A program made the translations under genes and the position numbers. Of a stretch of 5,345 bases of DNA, positions 1 through 5,345 are shown piece by piece (the stretch's first letter is position 1; each line of letters starts with the position of its first letter). Source of the stretch: Nitrospirota bacterium (GTDB lineage Bacteria; Nitrospirota; Nitrospiria; Nitrospirales; NS-4). The notes beneath the pieces were generated by a model. It saw nothing but the letters and a program-made list of their open reading frames with translations, made no database searches and was not told the origin of the DNA. The DNA lies in assembly GCA_005877855.1 (NCBI GenBank), contig VBOF01000206.1:1-5345 (forward strand), given 5' to 3'.

Positions 1-625
1 GAGCGACCGCGAGGCGGGGCAGACGACCGGGCACTCTCCCGACCTGGCCCGCCCGAACCGCTGCCAGTCGCTCGTAAGCCCAGGCGGTCGAGATCGCAAG
101 GCCGGGGTGCACCAACAGCAGCCACCGCTCCGCCTCCAATCGCAGCGGGGTGACACGCTCCCCCCGCCCTTCGACCAGCGCGGTGGGCCCGTAAAAGAAG
201 AACGGCACGTCGCTGCCGACTTCTTGCCCGAGCTGGGCCATCTCGGTCCGGGACCACCCGGTGTTCAGCAAGACCGCGAGTGCCTGGATGGTCGAGGCCG
301 CGTTGCTGCTCCCGCCGCCAAGACCGGCCGCCACCGGCAACCGCTTGCGCAGATGAAGGCGCAACCCCTTCCGGCGCCCGATCCGTGCCAGAACGCGTTC
401 CGCCGCGCGATAGGCCAAGTTCGTCGAATCAGTTGGCAGGTCGGCGCCTTCACAGGTGAGCCGGATGCCCGATCGGCCGTTGAGCTCCACCACCACGGTA
501 TCCGCGAGCTCGAAGGCGTGCATGATCGACCAGAGGTTGTGATACCCGTCGGGCCTGCGATCCAACACGCGGAGGATGAGGTTGACTTTCCCAGGCGCCG
601 CCACTTCGATGGCGCGGCTAGTCAC
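1..625 (-). CDS. ispE: 4-diphosphocytidyl-2-C-methyl-D-erythritol kinase, N-terminal part (runs off the left edge)
   Basis: IspE phosphorylates the 2-hydroxyl of CDP-methylerythritol with ATP in the cytoplasmic MEP pathway to isoprenoid precursors. The visible 208 residues belong to the GHMP kinase fold. Residues 11-16 read PGKVNL, with Lys13 matching the conserved substrate-site lysine, followed by RPDGYH at 24-29. The glycine-rich ATP loop PVAAGLGGGSSNAA lies at 97-110. GSDVPFF at 137-143 carries the catalytic aspartate, Asp139. Family members are about 280-300 residues, so roughly the last 80 are beyond the window; nothing looks broken. I chose the GTG at 625-623 because a perfect AGGAGG sits 9 bases upstream and it gives the usual short leader before the first motif. 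A second in-frame GTG at 604-602 has no such site. The start overlaps the pilR stop by 8 bases, so ispE probably belongs to the pil operon and is translationally coupled to pilR. The identity is seen from motifs; the coupling is inferred. Confidence 0.94.
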   Translation of the reverse strand, partial: MTSRAIEVAAPGKVNLILRVLDRRPDGYHNLWSIMHAFELADTVVVELNGRSGIRLTCEGADLPTDSTNLAYRAAERVLARIGRRKGLRLHLRKRLPVAAGLGGGSSNAASTIQALAVLLNTGWSRTEMAQLGQEVGSDVPFFFYGPTALVEGRGERVTPLRLEAERWLLLVHPGLAISTAWAYERLAAVRAGQVGRVPGRLPRLAVA

Positions 626-2051
626 CCTCCTCGTCCTCCTCTGGACCGGAGTCCGACCCGTCCGCAGGCTTGATGTCGTACTTGTCCAAGCGATAGCGGA
701 GAGAACGGGTGTTGAGTTTCAACAGCCGGGCGGCCTCCTTTTTCACTCCTCCGCTGCGCTCCAAAGCCCGGACCAGCAGGTTCCGCTCAATGCCGTCGAT
801 CAGACATTCCAGGTCGAGCCCCTCCGGCGGAATATCGGTCGGAACTTTCGCCTCTCCGTTGGGTGAAGGTGCCTGCACCCATTGGGCAACATCGTCTAAT
901 GTAATGTCAGGGCCAGGTACTAGGGCGACAACCCGTTCCAGGACGTTCTCCAGCTCCCGTACGTTGCCCCGCCATTCATGCTGCTGGAGCGCGCGCAAGG
1001 CGGCTGGCGCCACGGTCAGCGCCGGTTTGTTGGCCTTCTGGCCGAAGACTGTGAGGAAATGCTGCACCAGCAGGGGAATATCGCCGGGATGGGACCGGAG
1101 AGGAGGCATTGTGATCGGGATCACGTTCAGGCGGTAGTAGAGATCCTCCCGGAAAAGTCCCTGCGCGACCGCTTGGGTCAAATCCTTGTTCGTAGCGGCG
1201 ACGATCCGCACGTCCACTTTGATCGTACGCGTCCCGCCGATCCGCCGGAATTCCGGCTCCTGCAGCACCCGCAACAACTTGACCTGGATGCCCGACGGCG
1301 CCTCCGCAACCTCGTCGAGGAACAGCGTGCCGCCGTCGGCCACCTCGAAGAGCCCTTCCTTGTTGGCCACCGCACCGGTGAAGGAACCCCGCATATGACC
1401 GAACAGCTCGCTCTCAAGCAGAGGCTCCGGCATGGCGCCGCAGTTGACGGTGACGAAGGGACGGTCCCGACGGGGGCTGTTGTAGTGGATCGCGCGGGCG
1501 ACCAGTTCCTTGCCCGTCCCGCTTTCCCCGCAGATCAGGACGGTGCTGGAGGTCTCCGCCACGCGGCGGATCAGGGTAAAGACCTTCTGCATAACCTCGC
1601 TGGTCCCGACGAGATTCTCGAACGAGGCCTGCCCCTTTAGCTCTCGCTTCAGTAAGAGGTTTTCGACAGTCAGCCGCTTGGCGTCCAGGGCCTTCCGGAC
1701 GGTGAGGACCACATGATCGTTGTTGAAGGGTTTGGTCAGCACGTCGTAGGCACCCAGCTTGACCGCTTCGATGCCCACCTCCAGCGTCGCGTACGCCGTG
1801 AGCACGAGGACCACCGTGTCCGGCGCGATGTCCTTGACCGCCCTGACGACTTCCATTCCGCCAAGACGGCCTGGCATTTTCAGGTCCGTGATGACCACAT
1901 CAAAGATGTCCGATCCGATACACTGGAGGGCCTCTTGGGCGTCAGCAGCCGTCGCCACACTGTGACCATCCCGTCCAAGAACGGTGCTCAGGATCTCGCG
2001 CATGCCCCGCTCATCGTCCACGACGAGGATCCTGGCCGGCACTGTCACCAT
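618..2051 (-). CDS. pilR: Type IV pilus two-component response regulator PilR, sigma-54-dependent activator
   Basis: PilR, when phosphorylated by PilS, binds upstream of sigma-54 promoters such as that of pilA and uses ATP hydrolysis to open the polymerase complex. The 477 residues show the full NtrC-type layout. The receiver domain (about 5-122) has acidic residues Asp12/Asp13, phosphoacceptor Asp56, Thr85 and Lys107. The AAA+ domain (about 145-380) has Walker A GESGTGKE at 175-182, sigma-54 contact loop GSFTGA at 222-227, Walker B GGTLFLDEV at 240-248, and GNVRELEN at 362-369. A Fis-type helix-turn-helix lies at about 420-458. The GSFTGA form of the usual GAFTGA loop is, as I recall, shared with Pseudomonas PilR. 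The frame is open upstream to an ATG at 2105, but the ATG at 2051 has a good ribosome-binding site and begins right at the pilS stop (1-base overlap). The tail after the helix-turn-helix is short and very acidic (EEDEEGD at the end). The pairing with PilS and pilC favours PilR over NtrC or another family member. Confidence 0.94.
   Translation of the reverse strand: MVTVPARILVVDDERGMREILSTVLGRDGHSVATAADAQEALQCIGSDIFDVVITDLKMPGRLGGMEVVRAVKDIAPDTVVLVLTAYATLEVGIEAVKLGAYDVLTKPFNNDHVVLTVRKALDAKRLTVENLLLKRELKGQASFENLVGTSEVMQKVFTLIRRVAETSSTVLICGESGTGKELVARAIHYNSPRRDRPFVTVNCGAMPEPLLESELFGHMRGSFTGAVANKEGLFEVADGGTLFLDEVAEAPSGIQVKLLRVLQEPEFRRIGGTRTIKVDVRIVAATNKDLTQAVAQGLFREDLYYRLNVIPITMPPLRSHPGDIPLLVQHFLTVFGQKANKPALTVAPAALRALQQHEWRGNVRELENVLERVVALVPGPDITLDDVAQWVQAPSPNGEAKVPTDIPPEGLDLECLIDGIERNLLVRALERSGGVKKEAARLLKLNTRSLRYRLDKYDIKPADGSDSGPEEDEEGD
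635..640 (-). promoter_or_regulatory. Shine-Dalgarno site for ispE, inside the pilR coding end
   Basis: On the minus strand this reads AGGAGG, with a 9-base spacer to the GTG at 625-623. It lies within the run of Glu and Asp codons that encodes the acidic PilR tail. A second GGAGG (626-630) directly abuts the GTG and is too close to serve it. The site decides the ispE start in favour of the GTG that overlaps the pilR stop. Confidence 0.75.
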
Positions 2052-3715
2052 CACCGCATCTCCTGCGCGCCAGTTCCCGTAATCGGGAGCGTTAATTTCA
2101 CACACGTGCCCTCGCCCAGCACGCTCTCCACTAGCACACTACCCTTGTGCTCATCCATGATCCGGTGGACCAACGAGAGCCCCAGGCCAGTACCGCCTTC
2201 TTTAGTCGTAAAGAACGGGTAAAAGATCTTGTGCAGGTGCTCCTCCGGAATGCCTGGGCCGTTGTCCTCAAACACGATTTCGACGGAGTCGCCTTCCGTC
2301 CCGCCGACCGGCGGGGCCACCCGTCGGGTCGCCACCGCCAAGCTGCCTCCGTCGGGCATCGCTTGGCAGGCGTTCAAGCCGAGGTTCCAGCACACCTGGC
2401 GCATCTGGTCCGGATCCACCATCGTGACGACGACGTCGGGAGCCAAGTGCCGTATAAAGCGGATCTTGCCGCCATATTCGGGCGTCTGCTCAAGCAGACG
2501 GATCGTGTCTTGGACCAGCTCATTGACATCACACTGTTTGAGGTTCAGCGGGCGAGGGCGGGCGTACTGGAGGAAGCCCGACACGATCCCGTTCAGCCGC
2601 TCGGTCTCGCGGAGCACGAGGTCCAGCAACGGCCGGTTGACGTCGGTTGTGTTCAGATCTTTCCGCATCACTTGGATGGCGCCGGAGAGCGCCGCCAGGG
2701 GGTTTCGGATTTCATGGGCGAGGCCGGCCGACAGCTCACCGATGGTCGCGAGCCACTGTTTACGCCGCACCACCTCCTCCATCTTCTTGAGAGGCGTGAT
2801 GTCCTGAAAGGCGCCCACGATCCCGGCGCTTCGGCCCCGAGCCTGGAGGGGTGCCAGGCTCAACGCCAGGATGAGACGGGTGCCGTCCTTGCGGCGCCCC
2901 ACTTCTTCCAGGCGATGCGACATGCCGGCCGATAGGATCCCGTTATGGCCGGTCGGAGCCGACCAGGCAAAGACCTCCCACCAGAGCCGCCCACGGACCT
3001 CTGCTTGGCTATACCCGAGGATCTCCTCGGCACGTCGGTTGAATGATGTGAGCCGACCGTCAGGGTCGGTAGTGAAGAGCCCGCTGTCGATGCTCTCCAG
3101 GACGAACTGGTGAAACTCCTGCAAGCCGGTGAGGTCGCGATCCTTCTCCTCCAGACGCTCGCCGGCGCTTCTCAGCTTCTCCGCTAGGGTGCCGCTCAGG
3201 TACCCGACCATGATGAACCCGAGGAGGTTCAACGACAGGTTGTAGAAGATCTCGGGGACGTGCAGCTCCGTCCGCGGCAGCCATTCAAAGAGCGTGATCT
3301 GATAAGTGGACCGGTAGTACTGCAGATCCACGATGGCCCCATAGAAGATGCCGGCGGCCGAGGCCGCCGCCAGTCCCCCCTTGCGGGACAACAGCGCACT
3401 GGCGGCGATGATGGACAGGATGAAGAGCAGCGAGAAGGGGCTTTCCACGCCGCCGGTGATGGCCACCAGGGTGCTTTCGAACACGATATCCAGGCCGATC
3501 TGCAGGTACGCGAACGGGACGAGCCACTCGATTCGATTGACGAGGAGGCCGTACAGGATCGTGAGGAAGTAGGTCGCGACGATCAGGCCGTAGTAGGCGG
3601 GAATGGCCTGTGTGCTCTTACCGATCTGAAAATAGATCAGCACCCCCAGGGTGAGAGTGACGACGGCGACCCTGATGCCCATGAGCCATTTGAGCTTGTC
3701 CCGCAGGGCCTCCAT
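2051..3715 (-). CDS. pilS: Type IV pilus sensor histidine kinase PilS
   Basis: PilS is an inner-membrane histidine kinase that phosphorylates PilR. The 554 residues begin with about six hydrophobic segments (roughly 13-31, 40-60, 64-87, 93-111, 113-132 and 157-177), matching the six-helix sensor region known for PilS. A probable coiled linker follows (about 178-200), then a PAS domain (about 200-310) ending in the typical FQDITPLK stretch. The dimerisation domain carries the H-box AHEIRNPLAAL with phosphorylated His334. The ATPase domain has the N-box around Asn448, G1 DNGPGIP at 484-490, and G2 GGTGLGL at 507-513. All catalytic motifs are intact. The ATG at 3715 lies 26 bases after pilC and has no clear Shine-Dalgarno sequence; no other in-frame start lies between it and the pilC stop, and an internal ATG at codon 12 is no better served. 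Adjacency to pilR and pilC makes PilS more likely than NtrB. What signal it senses cannot be read from the sequence; in Pseudomonas it is pilin in the membrane. Confidence 0.92.
   Translation of the reverse strand: MEALRDKLKWLMGIRVAVVTLTLGVLIYFQIGKSTQAIPAYYGLIVATYFLTILYGLLVNRIEWLVPFAYLQIGLDIVFESTLVAITGGVESPFSLLFILSIIAASALLSRKGGLAAASAAGIFYGAIVDLQYYRSTYQITLFEWLPRTELHVPEIFYNLSLNLLGFIMVGYLSGTLAEKLRSAGERLEEKDRDLTGLQEFHQFVLESIDSGLFTTDPDGRLTSFNRRAEEILGYSQAEVRGRLWWEVFAWSAPTGHNGILSAGMSHRLEEVGRRKDGTRLILALSLAPLQARGRSAGIVGAFQDITPLKKMEEVVRRKQWLATIGELSAGLAHEIRNPLAALSGAIQVMRKDLNTTDVNRPLLDLVLRETERLNGIVSGFLQYARPRPLNLKQCDVNELVQDTIRLLEQTPEYGGKIRFIRHLAPDVVVTMVDPDQMRQVCWNLGLNACQAMPDGGSLAVATRRVAPPVGGTEGDSVEIVFEDNGPGIPEEHLHKIFYPFFTTKEGGTGLGLSLVHRIMDEHKGSVLVESVLGEGTCVKLTLPITGTGAQEMR
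2060..2064 (-). promoter_or_regulatory. Shine-Dalgarno site for pilR, inside the pilS coding end
   Basis: The minus strand reads AGGAG, 8 bases before the ATG at 2051-2049. It lies in the last codons of pilS. The pilS TGA and the pilR ATG share one base (TGATG), a typical arrangement for translational coupling. This supports the start at 2051 rather than the in-frame ATG 54 bases further upstream. Confidence 0.75.
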
Positions 3716-3741
3716 ACATTTCGTGAAGCCGCACTCGCACC

Positions 3742-4947
3742 CTAGCCGACAACCGCCGCCATCTTAAAGATGGGCAGATACATAGCGATGACGATGAACC
3801 CGATGACGGTCCCCAGGAACACCATCAACATAGGCTCCAGGAGCGAGGTCAAGGCCGCGACCGCCGCGTCCACTTCGTCGTCGTAGAAATCCGCGATCTT
3901 CCCGAGCATCGCGTCCAGTGCCCCCGTGGCCTCGCCGACATTGATCATCTGGACGACCATCGGGGGAAAGACCGCGCTCTTGCTGAGCGGGTCGGACAGC
4001 GTTTTCCCCTCGCCCACGTTCTGCCGCGCGTCCAGGATCGCGTTCTCCACGACCTTGTTTCCCGAGATCCGCGCGACGATTTCGAGCCCTTCCATGATGG
4101 GCACGCCGCTCTGTAGCAGCGTCCCAAAGGTGCGCGTGAACTGCGCCACCGCGATCTTCCGGATCAGATCGCCCACCACCGGCAGCTTGAGCATAAGCGC
4201 GTCGATCTGCAGCTTGCCTCCGGGGGTGGCGTAGTATTTCTTCAGCCCGTACAGGCCCGCCACCGCGGCGATGATCATGACGACGATGTACTGCTGCATG
4301 AAATCGCTGACGGCAATCACGAACAGGGTCGGAGCCGGCAGCGTCCCGCCAAAGTCCGTGAACATCTTGGAAAAGATCGGGATGACCCAGACCATCAGAA
4401 CCGATACCACGATGATGGCCACGCCCACGATGGCGGTGGGGTAGACCATGGCGGCCTTGACCTGGGCCTTCAGCTTCGCGGCTTTCTCCAACTGGTTTGC
4501 CAGACGCTGCATGGTGACGTCCAGCGCCCCCCCCACCTCGCCCGCCTGCACCATGTTGGAATAGAGGCTACTGAAGACTTTCGGGTGCTTCTTCAAAGCG
4601 TCGGCGTAAGTCGTCCCGGATTCGACATCCATCTTGACCTCACCGATCAGCTTGCCGAAGGTCTTGTTATCGCACTGCGTGGCGAGGATCTCCAGGCACT
4701 GCACCAGCGGAAGCCCGGCGTTAATCATGGTCGCGAACTGCCGGGTGAAGACGACGATGTCCTTGTCGCTGATGCTCTGTTTCCGCTCGCCGAAGAGGCC
4801 CTTGCCCTTCTTCCTCTCCTCGATGCTTTTGACAGTGATTCCCTGGGAACGTAACTGTTCGATCGCCACTTCACGGGTATCAGCATTGATCTCCGCGGTG
4901 ACGGACTTCCCCCCTCGGGCTGTCCCGGCGTATGCGAAGACAGGCAT
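3742..4947 (-). CDS. pilC: Type IV pilus inner-membrane platform protein PilC
   Basis: PilC is the GspF-family polytopic protein at the base of the type IV pilus; it couples the PilB and PilT ATPases to adding or removing pilin subunits. The 401 residues are the normal family length. An N-terminal cytoplasmic segment (1-60) precedes two repeated GspF domains, about 66-190 and 268-392. Each has the family's pattern of FTRQFATMINAG or FTRTFGTLLQSG at its start and an AGEVGGALD or VGEATGALD turn in the middle. Hydrophobic segments lie near 170-191, 219-235 and 372-394. The ATG at 4947 is preceded by GAGGTGA with a 4-base spacer. The gene follows pilB by 35 bases and precedes pilS by 26, so it sits in the same transcription unit. 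A type II secretion GspF is the main alternative, but the neighbouring pilSR pair argues for pili. No truncation or missing domain is seen. Confidence 0.96.
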   Translation of the reverse strand: MPVFAYAGTARGGKSVTAEINADTREVAIEQLRSQGITVKSIEERKKGKGLFGERKQSISDKDIVVFTRQFATMINAGLPLVQCLEILATQCDNKTFGKLIGEVKMDVESGTTYADALKKHPKVFSSLYSNMVQAGEVGGALDVTMQRLANQLEKAAKLKAQVKAAMVYPTAIVGVAIIVVSVLMVWVIPIFSKMFTDFGGTLPAPTLFVIAVSDFMQQYIVVMIIAAVAGLYGLKKYYATPGGKLQIDALMLKLPVVGDLIRKIAVAQFTRTFGTLLQSGVPIMEGLEIVARISGNKVVENAILDARQNVGEGKTLSDPLSKSAVFPPMVVQMINVGEATGALDAMLGKIADFYDDEVDAAVAALTSLLEPMLMVFLGTVIGFIVIAMYLPIFKMAAVVG

Positions 4948-4951
4948 GCAG

Positions 4952-4958
4952 TCACCTC
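4952..4958 (-). promoter_or_regulatory. Shine-Dalgarno site for pilC
   Basis: The minus strand reads GAGGTGA, 4 bases before the ATG at 4947-4945, in the 35-base gap between pilB and pilC. The rest of that gap shows no promoter-like or terminator-like structure, only a short CCGCGG palindrome near 4975-4980. Confidence 0.7.
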
Positions 4959-4982
4959 GTGTGATCGTTCATGGCCGCGGAC

Positions 4983-5345
4983 CTACTCGATGATCGAAAC
5001 GCCCTCGACTTCCTTCAGCGTCGTGATGCCTTGGCAGACCTTGGTGATCCCGCTCACCCGGATCGTCTTGACCCCTTGCTCGATCGACAGCTTCTTGATC
5101 TCGTCGGTGCCTGCCCCCCGGAGGATGAAGGCGCGCATCTCCTCCGTGATGGGCATGATCTGGTAGAGGGCGAGGCGCCCCTTGCACCCTTTGTTGTTGC
5201 AGGTCGTGCAGCCCTTGCCCCTCATCGGGGTCATCGTCGCGAATTCCTTTTCATTCGCTCTGCTGGCGCCGGCCATTCTCAAGATGTCCGGAGTCACCGT
5301 GGGATCTGGCTCCTTGCAGTCCTTGCAGATGCGCCGGCAGAGACG
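4983..5345 (-). CDS. pilB: Type IV pilus extension ATPase PilB, C-terminal end (runs off the right edge)
   Basis: PilB is the hexameric cytoplasmic ATPase that powers pilus extension. Only the last 120 residues are in the window; the frame is open to the right edge, so the Walker motifs are outside. The fragment shows the tetracysteine zinc-binding region of the GspE/PilB family: RRICKDCKEP (CxxC at fragment residues 7-10), a spacer of about 35 residues, then GKGCTTCNNKGCKGR (CxxC at 46-49). It continues into the usual LRGAGTDEIKKL and TTLKEVEGV end. PilT lacks this zinc region, which argues against a retraction ATPase. A type II secretion GspE cannot be excluded from the fragment alone, but pilC, pilS and pilR downstream favour PilB. 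The short end after the TTLKEV motif (GVSIIE) is compact, and a GTG at 5297 that could look like a start lies inside the conserved zinc region and is not one. Confidence 0.9.
   Translation of the reverse strand, partial: RLCRRICKDCKEPDPTVTPDILRMAGASRANEKEFATMTPMRGKGCTTCNNKGCKGRLALYQIMPITEEMRAFILRGAGTDEIKKLSIEQGVKTIRVSGITKVCQGITTLKEVEGVSIIE

Noticed and set aside
265..453. Minus-strand 62-codon frame inside ispE
   Set aside because: It is in a different frame from the clear IspE motifs, which run through the same stretch; its Arg/Ala-rich product is typical of a shadow frame.
1244..1257. Perfect 14-base palindrome GCCGGAATTCCGGC inside pilR
   Set aside because: It encodes the conserved EPEFRR region of the AAA+ domain, has no loop suited to a terminator or hairpin, and is most simply a coding coincidence.
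978..1640. Plus-strand open frame of 220 codons opposite pilR, and similar ones at 107-673, 1713-2222 and 3260-3745
   Set aside because: All are shadows of conserved genes on the other strand, with no ribosome-binding site or domain that would support them.
2049..2105. Longer PilR starting at the ATG at 2105 (18 extra residues)
   Set aside because: It would overlap pilS by 55 bases, and the extra residues do not resemble a receiver domain start. The ATG at 2051 has an AGGAG at 8 bases and gives the normal start a few residues before the RILVVDDE motif.
2147..2935. Long plus-strand open frame of 262 codons opposite pilS
   Set aside because: It is antisense to the well-supported kinase domains of pilS, its translation is rich in Arg, His, Gln and Pro with no recognisable domain, and such frames are expected opposite GC-rich genes.
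618..3715. The two-component pair read as nitrogen regulators NtrB/NtrC
   Set aside because: The six-segment membrane region of the kinase, the GSFTGA loop and the position straight after pilC all point to PilS/PilR; NtrB is normally soluble.

Overview
The window holds five protein genes, all read from the minus strand and packed almost end to end. In the direction of transcription (right to left) they are: the C-terminal end of pilB, a complete pilC, a complete pilS, a complete pilR, and the N-terminal three quarters of ispE. The gaps are 35 bases (pilB-pilC) and 26 bases (pilC-pilS). They are followed by a 1-base overlap (pilS-pilR) and an 8-base overlap (pilR-ispE). This looks like one co-transcribed unit. 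I see no internal terminator, no RNA gene, no mobile element, no CRISPR array and no stretch of 300 bases without a gene.

How the genes work together: PilB is the cytoplasmic ATPase that drives type IV pilus extension, and PilC is the inner-membrane platform protein it acts on. PilS (membrane sensor kinase) and PilR (sigma-54-dependent activator) form the two-component pair that in well-studied bacteria controls transcription of the major pilin gene pilA. No pilin gene is present here. IspE, a kinase of the MEP isoprenoid pathway, is a housekeeping enzyme whose start overlaps the end of pilR. Its ribosome-binding site lies inside the pilR coding sequence, so the two are probably translationally coupled.

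Organism: the DNA is GC-rich (roughly 60 percent by eye). The pilB/pilC/pilS/pilR order resembles type IV pilus clusters of Deltaproteobacteria such as Geobacter and Myxococcus, and of environmental phyla such as Nitrospirota or NC10. Placing ispE straight after pilR would fit those lineages, but this is inference from gene order and protein style. I cannot name a genus.

This is a mostly ordinary chromosomal region with intact genes. The points most worth a second look are small: the acidic PilR tail that doubles as the ispE ribosome-binding site, the absence of pilT between pilB and pilC, a one-residue insertion near the PilR phosphorylation site, extra cysteines around the PilB zinc motif, and an inverted repeat inside pilS. 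I found no convincing undescribed system.
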